DNA from: Lomentospora prolificans
Lineage: Eukaryota > Ascomycota > Sordariomycetes > Microascales > Microascaceae
NCBI GenBank assembly: GCA_029532625.1
Contig: JARFXM010000003.1
Coordinates: 744,001 to 808,000 of the forward strand
Direction of reading: 5' to 3'
Length of the DNA: 64,000 nucleotides
Shown: positions 1-11,764 of the stretch, piece by piece
Position numbering within the stretch: position 1 is the first letter of the stretch
How the letters are laid out: each line of letters begins with the position of its first letter
Position numbers and translations under genes: made by a program
Notes under the pieces: generated by a model
Told to the model about the DNA's origin: nothing
What the model saw: the letters and a program-made list of their open reading frames with translations, nothing else
Databases searched by the model: none

Positions 1-111
1 TGTATGACCGACCTCACACCTCATACTCAACCGACCCGACAGACCTCCCCTCAACTAGTTGATACTCCTGCATTGTGCTGCGCGCTCGACGAAACCTGCC
101 CGCCTCTCACC

Positions 112-3100
112 ATGGGTGACTTCCACCAATTAGCCCTCCAGTTCGTCCTAACGGACGATGCTGATGATGCCCGAGATCAGATCGCCGATAAGGCGGCAAA
201 CCGTATGCAAACTCGATCTCCTTTCTTAGGTGGAACTATATAAAACTAACATTGATCTCAGTAATAAGGAGCTCGCCAGCAAACACCCACCCCGTTGCGA
301 GATGGGTCGAGTCTATTCGGCCATGGATGCCGGGGAACGAAGACGCTGAGGTAGGAGACGGTGGAGAAGGCTCCAAGGGAGACATTATTGCTCGAGCTAA
401 AGGTAAGATGAACCTCGAAGAAGCCAAAATAACTCTATGCTGACTTTGCCTTCTAGCCCTCGAGTTCCTTGCCACTACTCTAGAAAGGCTGGACAAGGAT
501 ACCTTGATTGCTTCTCACAGTAAGTTCTTTCAATTGCAGTGGCTATGAAGCTTTTACTAACCTTGCTGTCATAGTCAAGTTACTAGTTGCCTTCTTTGGT
601 GCCATGTTCAGTGTGGACCACAAAGCTGGCATTCTTGCTTCAGCTAAAGCTCTCACAACCATCACCTCCATGAAAGTCTTCCCCGCGTCCACTGGCCATG
701 ACATCATTAAAAAAGTCTGCGCCATGGGGAATGATTTCACAAAGCAGGTGGCCGTGACTCGGCTTGCCATATTCGATCTCTTTGAGCGGCTAGTGTCGGA
801 TCCCAGGGTGACTCGAGATTTGAAGCAGCGCCATAGCGATTACGATTTCATGATCGATATGCTAGATCTCTTTGGCAATGAGAGGGACCCCAAGAATTTG
901 ATAACGTGGTTCTCCATCTTGGAGACATTCCTCTCCAATTACGAGCCTTCGCCCGAGTTAACTGAAAAGATATTCACCGCTTACTCGGCCTACTTCCCCA
1001 TCTCCCTCAGGACGTCCCGCCACCCTTCAGGCATTACTGCTGACGACCTCAAGTTGGCCCTCCGATCATGCTTTGCAGCGGATGACCGGGTTGCCTCTCA
1101 TGCCGTGCCATACCTTATACAAAAGCTGAACCAGGGCGATGGAGTCACTGTGGACGTTAAACTTGATATACTGAGGACGCTGAAGGAGTGTGTTGTGCGC
1201 TACAAGGATCCCACAAACTCTGTCGAACCATACGTGACTAAGATATGGAACTGCCTCAAGTACGAAGTGCGGAACGGAGAAGTCACCGAGACCATTAACA
1301 CGACCCTTGAAGTTATTCGTGCCATGACTGGCAAGCTGACTGGGGAGCCTCTGCGCAACTTCATCTTGACCGTTCTGAGGGAGTGTACGGATGATCTATC
1401 TAACCCAACTTTTGCCGAAAAGGCGGGCAAGCTCCTGGTTTGCACTGCGAGTGCCACGCCGGGTGCTTTTGTATTGATAGTTGCGCCTACCGTGAAGCAT
1501 ACTGTGGAGGATCTACGCCATGCGAAAGCCAGGGATCACAAACGAGATCTCCTTGCGCTTCTGAACTCTATTCTTGAGGTTCGGTCCCTGTTTGTTGGAG
1601 AAAAGGTGGAGCTCGCTGTCGAAGATAAGGACTCGATGCAGTCGACAGAATCCGTCCTTCACTCGCTGTACGGCGATGCATACAAGCCGAACCTGCATGC
1701 CGACCCCGTTGTGTCGAGGAAGGCGGTGGAAGGAATGGGTCTACTAGCAAGTCAGACTTCTGTCGCTTCTCCCGATGCACTACTCCTAGAGGAAGAAGCC
1801 TGCAGTTCGATATCCTCGACGCTCATCGACCTCTTGACGGACCGAGTAAGTGATGTCGTGGACGATACGGTTGTGGCACTGCAAAAAGTGGTCATGGCGT
1901 GGCCAGACGCCTTTGACGCACTCCTCAGCCGAGTTATCGAAGTTATCAAGACTCTGGACGCTACCGACGATTCTGTCGACTATCTCGTACGGCTTACTTC
2001 GCGCCTCTCGTTCATTGCCTGCTCCGAACTACCCAAGAAGCCTGAAGCAACCTTCAACTACTTCACAAAGCTCTCTACACAGTTGGTGGACCATCTTAAC
2101 GATTGCATCGCTGCGTCTGAGGGCCTTACAAAAATGTGGACCGTGTATCCTGCGGCCCTCCAGTCTGCCATGAGATACTTTCGGGATGCTCTAGATAGCA
2201 AGCTCGATGTGGACATCACTACCCTCGAATTTCAACAATCCACAACTGCGGATAGCTGGGTGGAGCAAAATTTCAACGAAGGGGATACGACGCCGGAGGA
2301 GCTTTATAACAGGTTCTTCTTGATTTCTCTTCAACTAACACACCAGTTGTACCGGCAGTCCACACAACTCGACGCTAGCGGTCCGTTCCCGAGGCTGTTG
2401 TTGAGCGGAGATACAACTAAGAAGGGAGGAGAATGGCGCGACCGGTATTTGCACCTCGTCTCGTCTGTGGCTACGCTCACTATCGGTCAAATGTCGCAAG
2501 CGCAGCAGTTTCGCCTCCGCCTGTACGAGGATGTTGTTACACTCTTCCGTGGCCGTGATCAGATACCCGGCACGGATTCTCAATACAGAAGCGTGGCCCT
2601 CAAACCGGTTCAAGATCCGTCGGTGTATGCGGAGGGTGATACTGAGAATCTTCCACCTGAAAATGCCCGGGGACAGAGGTTCCCGATTGCGCTCTCGCTT
2701 GGTATTCTTCAACCACTCTACCCCAAGGTCGTTGAATCCTTGGTAAGTCTCAGGTCAGAAGTCTCTCTGGTTTCATGCACTAATAATTCCATATAGTTTG
2801 AGAGCGGATTCGGCCAGGAATTTGCGGTGTCAAAGCTTCTCGCATCTTCGTCTGCAAGGCACGACCGCCAACTTGGCTCCTTCTTGATGATACTGGCGAA
2901 CAAGTACAAGGTGGAGAACATCCCAAAGGTTCTCGCACTTCTGGAGCATCAGCTTGGCGCTATAACTAGCGGTGGTAGTCTTCTGGGATCTGGCGCTATA
3001 TCAGTTAGTGCTAGGGCGGCGTTGACAAAGGATATTTATGCCGTAATTGCTGGCATCTTACGCCGAAATACCGGGTCGTCGCTCCAGGGAGTCTTTGCTC

Positions 3101-3807
3101 ATCTCCTCAAAGGTCCCGCGAACGAGGACCTCGGCCACATCCTCGCAAGGGAATTTGATACCCTTTTCCGACCTCATAAATATCTAGCGAAGGAGTTCCA
3201 CGCCACCATCAGGCCTCTTTGGTCGCAAAAGGCCTATTACCAACTCATCAAACCGCTTTTACCGCTCTCCTGGCCTAGGAAGACCGACCAGGCCAACTCC
3301 GAGCTCTCGTACGCAAACTACAGCATCGCAACCCTCGCGGCCGTCAGGCATATCGACTACTCCGTCTACCAGGACGATGCCCCAGACCTCGTCCGCCTCA
3401 TCCTCTGCGCGCTCCGCTCCCTGCCCATCAGCGCCGACGTCGAGACAGCCCTTCGCGCCCTCGAGACCATCACCAAGGAATCCACGTCCAACGTACTTGA
3501 GCCGTTCGTGAACAGCGTCATGGACTGTTGCACGGCCGTCATCACCGGCTCCGGGCCTCAAGCCGCCGATCTCTCGTGGATGCCCGAGGGGTACTCTCCG
3601 GCCGACAAGACAGGCAAGGTTTCGGCCAGATGCAGGAACTTGGCTATCCTTCTACTAGGTTATCTCCCGGGACGCTACGAGAACAGGCATTTGCTGAGAT
3701 CCGTACCGAGAATGGAGAGATTGTTGTCAGTTGCTTGTGGAGATCGGGTCCGGGAAGTTAGGAAGTCGGCGTTGGCGGCCAGGTTGGCCTGGGCCAAAGT
3801 GAGCTGA
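112..3807 (+). CDS. mms19: MMS19, CIA Fe-S targeting scaffold (5 exons)
   Basis: Cytosolic and nuclear HEAT-repeat scaffold of the CIA targeting complex, which with the Cia1 and Cia2 partners delivers Fe-S clusters to DNA polymerases, helicases and XPD (family knowledge). Exons by my reading: 112-202, 262-402, 457-519, 575-2742 and 2797-3807, giving 1157 residues, normal for the family. The N-terminal MMS19 domain (about residues 40-310) includes the conserved stretches VARWVESIRPWMPG and KLLVAFFGAMFSVDHK. The C-terminal half is helical HEAT-like sequence. All four introns have GT/AG ends, and the frame is kept across each junction. The start at 112 has a near-perfect context (CACCATGG). An in-frame ATG at 4 would add 36 residues without family-like sequence. 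The gene converges on SPC2 downstream. Confidence 0.93.
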
Positions 3808-4202
3808 TGGAGTGCTGAAAACATTTAGTTCCGAGCTCGAGAGTATTATCTCGGCCTGAGTCTCGCACAATAGTTTTGGGCATTCAAGAGTTGCATAGAA
3901 GAGCACTAGACCAACAATGACATCACACGAGTCAAAGTGACAAGATCCCATCGTTATTTGATCCCATCATTACCTTTGGATTTGATACGGTTTTCCTGTT
4001 AGTAGCTCCAAGTGTTTTTTATTTCCGTTTCTGCGAGGGTTATGCATGTTGTTCGCAATAGTTACAGGAACCGTCCTGACCCAAACCCAATAATACAACA
4101 GCGCACACTTGCAAAGAACCCAAAGCCTTATCAATAGAACAATGACATGAAAAGGCTCCAATTTCCAAGCATCACTTCCACACACCCATCTCTCCCACCA
4201 TA
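3808..4202. other. Convergent spacer MMS19/SPC2
   Basis: This 395-bp spacer lies between the stop codons of two convergent genes. It is AT-rich compared with the coding sequence and should hold both 3' UTRs. I see no open frame, repeat or RNA gene in it. Confidence 0.6.
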
Positions 4203-5044
4203 TTAAGCCTTCCTCCTTCGCGAAGACCTGGGGGCAGACGCCTCAGCCGTGGAGGAGCTGCCCACTCCCGACGAGCCACCGGACGCAGCAAGGATGGCAT
4301 CGAGCACTTCGGGAGACGTAGAGTCAAAGCTGACGGCAGGGGTTTCAGTCTTGGTATCCTCCTTTACGGCGCGTTTGGGGTCGAGAACGGCGACGAGGGG
4401 TACAGAGGTGGCAATCATCTGCTGGAAGGGAATGGTGACGAAGCGACCCTGCTCGTCAAACCATTTGGAGAAAGGGTGGGAGACGGAGAGGGTCTGGGGC
4501 TTGGCGGAGGGGGACTTGGGGGTGAGGGTGATGGTGAGGTTGTAGGTCGGGTCGTAGGGTTTCGTCGAGGACGCGATGCGGATCTGGAATCATCTTGTGT
4601 GTTAGTGCCGTGAACATGGAGGAGACGCACGGGATTCGTTCTTTGGCCCTACCTTTTCGCCAGAGGGAGCGACGCCCTCGTATACCACGCCCTTCTCGAC
4701 GTACCAGATCCACAGCGTCATGGCGCTGTTGAGAATGGTGTAGAGCGCAACGGCGCCGCCGGTGAGGTACTTTGTGCTCTCGAAGCCGAACTTGTAGTCC
4801 CACGCGAAGCAGGCGGCGGCGATGAGGAAGGCGGAGTAGCCGAGGGCGAGGCGGACGTCGGCTAGGGTGTGGACTTGCTTAATCTTGAGGGAGTTGAGGT
4901 AGTTGGGGATGGCATCGTCGGTGGTGTTTTTGAGGTCTGCGAAACGAAAACTGTGTTTAGATGCTTTGGCTTCGGATTTTGTGCAAGAGAAGGGGATGGG
5001 CGCTTACCTGCGAGGTTGTAGACTGATATCCTTTCGGACGCCAT
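4203..5044 (-). CDS. spc2: Signal peptidase complex subunit 2 (3 exons)
   Basis: Non-catalytic SPC25/SPC2 subunit of the ER signal peptidase, which links the peptidase to the Sec61 translocon. Exons on the minus strand are 5044-5008, 4936-4653 and 4583-4203, giving 233 residues. The protein begins MASERISVYNLADLKNTTDD. It then has two hydrophobic helices close together (about residues 40-58 and 70-92), the family's hairpin topology, followed by a conserved cytosolic domain with WYVEKGVVYEG and SHPFSKWFDEQGRFV. The C-terminus ends in a Ser/Ala-rich tail and a basic RRRKA, which fits cytosolic exposure. It is transcribed divergently from EMC3 across about 440 bp. Confidence 0.93.
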
Positions 5045-5482
5045 TGTGTTCTGATTTCTGCACCTTCTTTGCGTAGGGTATATATTGACCCTGAGTATGT
5101 GTGTCCTGTGGTATTGGGCCGGCGGTTGGGAAGGAAGGTTGGGAGATGGGATTGGGGATGGTCGCGATATATGTCGCTCTGGGTGCTGGTCAACCTCTAA
5201 TTCAAGTTGAAGCTTAACATTTCGATTCGGAGCTCCACGTCGTACAGTACTTTACACAGTGCCAGCGCCACCCTATTAGTGTTTGGGGATGCTGATGTAT
5301 TTATCCGCAATTTACCCGACATATGCAATTGCCATCGAGTCAGGAGCTTTTGAAGTCGCGATGATTTGCGAGCTATTACTCGTAAGCAGCTATCATTCCC
5401 CTGCCCTCGTCTCGGAGCAAAACAAAACCTCCCCCGAAGTCGCGAATTGCTGTTCGAGGTCCGAGCAGGAAATACCGCAAAT
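5045..5482. promoter_or_regulatory. Bidirectional promoter SPC2/EMC3
   Basis: This 438-bp spacer separates the start codons of SPC2 (leftward) and EMC3 (rightward), so it must contain both promoters and 5' UTRs. I see no convincing TATA box. Both neighbours act in ER membrane-protein biogenesis, so shared control is plausible but is inference. Confidence 0.55.
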
Positions 5483-6517
5483 ATGGCCCAAGTTCCCGCT
5501 CAGATGATCCATCGGGATCCCCAATTATTGTAGGCTGCAAATCCCACACTTTCCGATGATGTCAGCTAACGAAGAGCTCTAGATACTGGATCCTCTTCCC
5601 CATCACCATTGTCATGGTACGCGACCTCCATCTCTACATGGGTCTATGAGACTCGCACCTTCTAACAAAGCACCTCCAGATCTTGACCGGTGTCCTCCGC
5701 CACTATGCCGCCGTCTTCCTCGCCAACACGCCCAAGAAGCTCGAAAAGCCCGCCATGCGCGAGCAGCGCTCCCTCCTCCACGGCATCAGCGTCAAGAACA
5801 ACTTCCACGTGCTCTCCCGCAAGTCATTTGAGACCCGCCGCGACTACCTCATCTCCGCCTTCGAGTCCGGCGCTTTCCTCAAGGACCCGGATAGGAAGGG
5901 CCAGCCTGCGCCCAACCCCCTTACCGACCCGGGCGCCATGGACGGCATGATGGGCATGATGAAGAACAACATGGCCATGATTATTCCCAACACGCTCATC
6001 ATGAGCTGGATCAATGCGTTTTTCAGCGGCTATGTCATCAGTATGGGGAATTCCCCCCTTTCTGCTCCTTTCTGCCGAGGAGGTGGTGATTTGCTAACTT
6101 ACTTTCTCTAGTGAAATTGCCGTTCCCTATTACGATCAAGTTCAAGAGCATGTTGCAGGCTGGCGTTGCTACGAAGGACATGGATCCTAGGTGGATGTCT
6201 AGCATTTCGTGGTACTTCCTATGTATTTTCGGTCTTCAATCCGTGTTCAACTTTTTGCTTGGCAGCGACAACGGTATGTTTCGGATCCTTTGATTCTTGA
6301 AAACACACTACTAGTATACTGATACTGACTTGTTATTCAAGCCGCCAACCAGATCGCCGCCCAGATGGGCCAGATGGGTCCCCAGGCGCAAATGTTTGGC
6401 CCGGGTCAGGACCCTGACAAGCAGTTCCAGGCCGAGGCGGAGAATTTGGCAGTCATCGACCACTACTCGGTCCTTGACGGTATTGAAGACAGGCTCCTCG
6501 AGTCTGTCAGGGCATAG
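5483..6517 (+). CDS. emc3: ER membrane protein complex subunit 3 (5 exons)
   Basis: Insertase core subunit of the EMC, related to YidC/Oxa1/Get1, which inserts tail-anchored and multipass proteins into the ER membrane. Exons: 5483-5529, 5583-5616, 5680-6040, 6112-6273 and 6342-6517, giving 259 residues. Hydrophobic helices lie at about residues 15-40, 124-148 and 178-200. Diagnostic stretches are RDPQLLYWILFPITIVM, LTGVLRHYAAVFL, a Met-rich segment before the second helix (GAMDGMMGMMKNNMAMIIP) and LPFPITIKFKSMLQ. The first donor is GTAGGC, weaker than the others. A second in-frame ATG at 5504 would shorten the N-terminus by seven residues, and either start is possible. The gene converges on RPC25 with only 132 bp between stop codons. 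Confidence 0.92.
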
Positions 6518-6649
6518 GTCTAAACGGTTTATCTACATGTACACTACAACACATCCCGCTGCCACGCCGCATCTCCGTAATTTCGCGTATTAGGAGCGGA
6601 CTTTATTCTATTTTCCCTCAATAGACGTGGCCATGAATTCAGGACAACA

Positions 6650-7534
6650 TCAACTGCCATCCCACCAAATGCATGCTCCGAGCCCTTCTTTACGCATGCT
6701 TCCTGTGATCTTGTACGGGGGTTTAGGTGGGTTGTCTTCGGGGTTTTGGAGAGGGCCGAGGGGGGTCTGGTCGTGCCACTCTTCGTCAATGACCTGGAAC
6801 CGTACCATTTCGTGGTTGTCGAAGTAGAGCCTGTCGTCTTCTACGTTCCAGATCCAGAGCTGCTCGGAATGGTTACTAGGAAATGATGGTCAGAGGGATT
6901 GAAGCCGGGAAATAGGTTTCGACTGAAACATACTATTCACAACCCTCAGGGAGCTCTTCGTAAGGAACGAATATATCATCAAAGAAGTCTGTCCTCACTA
7001 GTAGCGAGATCTGTGGTTAGAATAATTTCTCATGCTGGTGCCTGCGTTTGCTCTTGACGTACGGTGAATGCCCTGTGGTGTCGAACTTCGAATTCGCGCT
7101 AGCAGCACCTCATCCTTGAAGGGCCGGAATACGACGATACGAAACTCAACTGATGAGTGTAAGCGCGGCTTCTGTGGATCGAGACATGTCTTAGCTTACC
7201 ATTAACATTGACCAGGCCGGTCCCATGGCCTATGAGGCCCTCGGAGGCCCAGAGGAGATCATAGAAGCAGATGCAGAGACCAATGTTTTGGATTACCTGG
7301 GAGACCTGCATTAGCGTCAAGACCTATCTATCGGGACCCGACAGACTGATATACTTTATTTGAGTATTTGGAGTTGATATTGTCTTCGATGGCGACTGCG
7401 CTCTTCTTGGAAAAGTCCTCGGGCGCGATCTGGACGAGATCGGCGACTTTGGTCTAGCAATGCCGTGGTGTTAGAAGAAGCTGCAGAGGAGTTGAGGTAC
7501 AAAGCCAAAAGGGCGTCCTTACAAGGATGAACAT
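6650..7534 (-). CDS. rpc25: RNA polymerase III subunit Rpc25/RPC8 (6 exons)
   Basis: Rpb7-like stalk subunit of RNA polymerase III, which pairs with Rpc17 in initiation. Minus-strand exons: 7534-7523 (only four codons), 7453-7355, 7296-7200, 7149-7063, 6997-6934 and 6875-6650, giving 194 residues, close to the usual length of about 210. The N-terminal SHS2-type half (about residues 1-80) starts MFILTKVADLVQIAPEDFS. The OB/S1-like C-terminal half has FDDIFVPYEELPEG, LWIWNVEDDRLYFD and the family-typical end ITGSMRKEGLGACIWW. The fourth intron has two possible acceptors 13 bp apart (CACAG and CTACTAG); only the second keeps the frame and gives the conserved Leu-Arg-Thr-Asp-Phe-Phe. The gene diverges from the NUFIP1-like gene. 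Confidence 0.9.
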
Positions 7535-8385
7535 TAAGGCGGCCCCAAAAGTGTGCAAGGACCCCTACTTGTATCAAATGAATGGACAAAGGGGCTTTGC
7601 AGCATTGCGCATGCTAGCCTTGAAGTTGGTGATATCTTTTGTTAATTATTATGTATGACATTAACAATTTTGGCGGGGTGATGTGATGGGGAGTGCGGCA
7701 GAATTCTCCCTGGCCTTTTCACCGCTTTCCCAAATCACGTTAGCGCTAGTGGCCGCCACTGGTTACAGCTTCAGGCCTGTGCTTGATTAATTATTAGAGG
7801 AGTCCTGCCACCTCAGTTAGCAACCAAGGGAAGAAGGGCCCTGGCGGCTTAATTTTTTTTTTTTCGTTCCAGAATTTCCCCGATCCAGCACCCTGGTTAC
7901 TTTCCCATCCACATCACCTTCCCCATCCGCCTTGTTTGAACAACCTCATCTCGACACTCTGCTCATCCTCATTCCATCTCCCCCATCCTCCATCCTCCTC
8001 TCCCTTTTCCCTTTCCATCCTTCTCTTTCTCCAAAAGCCATTCCATCAAGACACCATCGTCATATAGACCCCCTCACTCTGCCCTCGCCAACAGCTGACC
8101 ATTTCCGCGGTCGTGTTTTCGCTTTAAGCTCTCCACCTTTTTTAAGCGCGGCAGCCCGCGTCTCACTTGACAAAGTAGCTCCCCGTCGTTGTTTCCGGCT
8201 CGAGGCCACGCTCATGTTTTTCGTCATTCAGTTTCCGCATTTAGTCTGACTCGCTTGGAGCATCCATCTTCGTTTGAGAGGTCTTCAGTTTCCCTCATCT
8301 TCTTGTTTTCCCCCTTCTCCCACATACATTCCGCACCGCGGATTTCCTTCCATCACCTTTGGGTTTCGCTCGTCTCAGCCCCGTC
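7535..8385. promoter_or_regulatory. Bidirectional promoter RPC25/NUFIP1-like
   Basis: This 851-bp divergent spacer has a T-run at about 7854-7864. Its right half (about 7900-8385) is strongly pyrimidine-rich (CT/CCAT), typical of fungal core promoters and 5' leaders, and probably forms the long leader of the rightward gene. No gene is recognised in it. Confidence 0.5.
8214..8249 (+). promoter_or_regulatory. Short upstream ORF in the NUFIP1-like leader
   Basis: An ATG in the presumed 5' leader opens an 11-codon frame that ends in TGA at 8249, 137 bp before the main start. If the transcript begins upstream of it, it could dampen translation of the main protein. The leader's true 5' end is unknown. 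Confidence 0.35.
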
Positions 8386-10353
8386 ATGTCTAACTACAGC
8401 TACGGGCCTCCACCCCCGCCACCTCCTGCGCAGGCAGGCCATCAGTCGTACGGCCACCCGCAAAATGGCTATGCCCAGGGCATTCCTATTCGGGGCGGAG
8501 GATCTCACTCGCGAGGCCGCGGTGGCGGCTACAACTACAGCGCTGGTCGTCCAGAGTATGCCCAGCCGCCAGGCCAACCCCCTTACCAATATACCTCGTA
8601 CTCTCCCCAGACTCCTGCTGCTTCATACCCACCAGATGGTAGTTACCAATCTCCGCAGTGGCAGGGTGAGCATGGCCCAGCGCCTCATGCTCCCAGCCAC
8701 GCTCCTGCACCCATCTCGTCGGCCAACTATCACCCCAACTACGCTCAGGCTGGTTATCCCCAGCCTCAGTACGGTTCTCACCCGGGCTACACGCCTCCAG
8801 CGCAACCTCAGTATCCCCCTCCGTACGGAGCCGCCCCGCCTGCGTCATCCCAGTGGTCAGCGCAGCCTAACCATCAGCAGCACGGAGGATATCAGGGCGG
8901 TCGCCACCGAGGAGGCTATCAGAACGATCGGGGCGGCTCGCGCTCGGGCTCATCGGCCCGCTCAAGCAATTTTCGAGAAGACGCTGCCCAGGCCGCAGGT
9001 GCAGCCGCGCCCCCATATCCTGCCGCTGGTTCTCCGTACCAAGACCCACGTGCACAGCCTCCGTATTCAGGTCAGCCAGCGGCCCCCCAAGGCTATCATT
9101 ACCCGCCCCCTCCTCCGCCTCCGGTAGCTGCAACGGGTGCCGTAGCTGGCAATCCCGGACGCCATGAACCATACTTCGGACATGGCCACGGGAATAACCG
9201 ACGCGGTGGGCGAACTGGATCTTTCCGAGATGGCAACAGGGGCGGCCGCTTCCACGGCGCTGGTGACAAGCAACGTCATCATAAGAAGCCCAATGCCAAC
9301 GCTCAACAGGCGAACAATAATCAGAAGCCGGTTGAGCAACCTGCCCACGGAAAGAAGAAGAAGCGCAAGGTCAATACGCTCGGCCTGACACCGGGCGATG
9401 CCTCTGGGTCTGAAGAAGATGATGACGAGGGCGAAGAGAAGAAGTTGAGCGACCTGATGGGCAACGAAGTCATTGAGTAAGTTCTTCCGCTTGTCTAGGG
9501 TTAAGGCCTAGTCGCACGCTAAACTGCCCCCTTTAGGATCCCTGATCTCGCAGCGTATATCGCCGAGCGAAAGAAGAGATATCCCACCAAAGCTCGAGTT
9601 GAGGCTAAGAAAGCCGCTGAAGAGGTGCAGCAGCAACAAGGAGACGACGAGACGTCGCGACTTGAGCGTGAAGCGGATAAGCTTCGGCGCCAGCTAAAGA
9701 AGGTGGAGTCCTCTATCAAGCGCAAGCGTGAACAGCAAGACGAAGGGGATGAGATGAGGGATTCTACCCCCGAAGAGGACTCGGACAACGATAAGCCTGA
9801 AGTTCAGTCTAGTCGTGCACCGGAGAAGGCCACGGCGGCGGCTGCGGCTGCTGCTGCTGTCCCTTCTCAGCCTGCCAAGAAGGCAGACATTACCCGGCAC
9901 TGCAAGTATTACTCTACGGGAGGCAGCTGCGGTAAGAAGGGCAAGTGCCGCTTTGTTCATGACCCCGCGGTTAGAGAAGCCGCCATTCGGGAGAAGGAGG
10001 CCAACAATGGCCAATTGACTATCAAGCAACGCTTGATTCTGAACGACAAGGACCAGGAGGATCTCACCGTTCTCGAGTCCATCCAGTATCTGAGGGAGAA
10101 GGGACTGGTCAAGACGACCCCAGCCACCAAGCCGGAAAGTTCACCCTCATCACAGAGTTCGCCAAACAAGCCGCCTAAGCCGGCCGCACCTACCACATCG
10201 ACGCTCCCGGCTCCCCCTCCTTCACTTCCCGCTCCGCCCAACCGCCGTGAGAATGGTACGGCCCAGTCTAACAAGGCTGCCTTAACTGCTGCGCCCTATG
10301 CAGGCTGGAACCTCAGCGGCTACGGTGGTATCAAACCCGAGGACTTGCCTTGA
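8386..10353 (+). CDS. NUFIP1-domain and CCCH zinc-finger protein (2 exons)
   Basis: Probable RNA-binding assembly factor related to NUFIP1/Rsa1, which bridges R2TP/Hsp90 to box C/D snoRNPs (role by family). Exons 8386-9476 and 9537-10353 give 635 residues. Residues 1-300 are low-complexity Pro/Gly/Tyr/Gln-rich sequence with RGG-type segments. A nuclear-localisation-like KKKKRKV lies near residue 326. The NUFIP1 core spans the exon junction (about 362-395, EIPDLAAYIAERKKRYPTKA), followed by a charged coiled coil (about 400-435) and one C-x8-C-x5-C-x3-H zinc finger at about 486-504. The C-terminus is Pro-rich and ends GYGGIKPEDLP. The first ATG after the leader is used. The specific snoRNP role in this fungus is inference. 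Confidence 0.85.
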
Positions 10354-11764
10354 TTCAACTTTTCTTGTTCTCCGTTCGGCCGTTCCCTTCTCTCTTGACC
10401 TTTAGAATCCTTTGCGCAATTTATTCGGGCTACGAAGTCGTTTGTTGGCATGTTAGCGTCGCATCTCCAAGGGGCGTTTGGGCGGCTAACCCTTATTTAT
10501 ACCTATGTTCTCCTTGATTTTGTTTTAATCTGCTTCTTTATGTCTGTTCGTCTCGGTGCGTCTGGTTCTCACCGGTCCTGGGGCGTTTGCAATCGATGGC
10601 ATATCAGGGTCAAGGCCCTTGGGCTGGTTCATAGTAGAATTTTAATTCGGCGAATATGCTTTTCCCTGATTCCCTCTTATGACTTTTTCAAGTAGTTGCG
10701 AGTCGAGACCAAGTAGTCTACAAGCGATCCAGTTCACGGTTGATTTCCTATGTTCTTTGTGTTCGAGACGTCGTGTATGTTGTCATGTTGGCCGTCTCAT
10801 GTCTGCATGACATCCGTTGTGGTGCTATATGTCCCGACACTTGGATGTGTAAGTGGTTCACGTCTTTCTTACCTCCTGTGAGGGCTGTAGTACATGAGTT
10901 TGCAACGTGGTTTTGAAACGGAATGGGTGCACAAGATTTTGGGTCTGGAAAACAATAGATTACAGATGAACGAACGTTTCAAGTCTACAATCCCGAGATG
11001 TTTCTCGTCTGATTAAGACTAGCACGCACGGAATAGAAAGAAGCCTCAAGACATGGAGAAAGAGAATATGTGATAGAATTATCTATGAAGTCAGAGAAAA
11101 CACCACCCCAAACGATGCAACCTGGTGAAGGAAAGCGTAAGAACAAGACAGACCGACTCCTCCCTGCCTTATCCCTGTCCTCCCTCCTCCCAAACCCTTT
11201 CCCATCCAACCTAACCCTGGGAAACTGATTCCAGTAAGAGACAAGAAAGTTATAAAAGAATTAGGAAGGTAAAGACATCTTTGAATGCATGTGTGGTTAG
11301 CACATCCGATATGGGGAAGATGGTGAAGAGGGAACAAGAAACTCTGAGAGATGTGAATGAAGAAGAAAAAGATGAATAAAAGCTCGGAGAATGGGATATT
11401 GTGTCTTGCGTTGAATGGATTGAGGAAAACATAGATGGGCAAAATACAAAAATACAAAAAAAAAAACGCCGCCGCTGATGCATTGAAACGAGGGGGCTCT
11501 CTTCTATTTTCTTTCGTGAGGGATCGAAACAGAAATATGTGCTTAGAATGTAGGGGGTGTGTGTGTGTGTAAAATGCGGCTGAGAAGAATCGGGGTGAAG
11601 ATGAATCATTTCCTCCTCTTTGTAAACACAATGGTGATTTTCGTGTTCCTAGTCTAGGATTAACTCGTCGAGACGTGAGAAATAAACCGACGCTATGTAA
11701 CATTATAACAATAAAAATCGAAACAAGAGAACAGATGCACGGAGGGTGGAGAACAGAAAGAGGA
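10354..11764. other. Convergent spacer NUFIP1-like/SPT2
   Basis: This 1.4-kb spacer lies between two convergent genes. It is T-rich on the left and, on the minus strand, pyrimidine-rich on the right, consistent with 3' UTRs of both genes. It contains a short GT repeat at 11557-11570 and an A-run near 11455-11465. A 206-codon open frame on the minus strand (11083-11703) is Phe/Ser/Leu-rich from pyrimidine skew and does not look like a gene. Confidence 0.5.

Noticed and set aside
4..111. Upstream in-frame ATG that would extend MMS19 by 36 residues
   Set aside because: The ATG at 112 has a much better context, and family N-termini begin there; the upstream part looks like leader sequence.
8189..9127. 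312-codon frame overlapping the NUFIP1-like exon in another frame
   Set aside because: Arg/Thr/Leu-rich translation is a frame shadow of the Pro/Gln/Tyr repeats of the real protein.
11083..11703. 206-codon Phe/Ser/Leu-rich frame on the minus strand
   Set aside because: The composition reflects a pyrimidine-rich 3' flank between convergent genes; no family signal.
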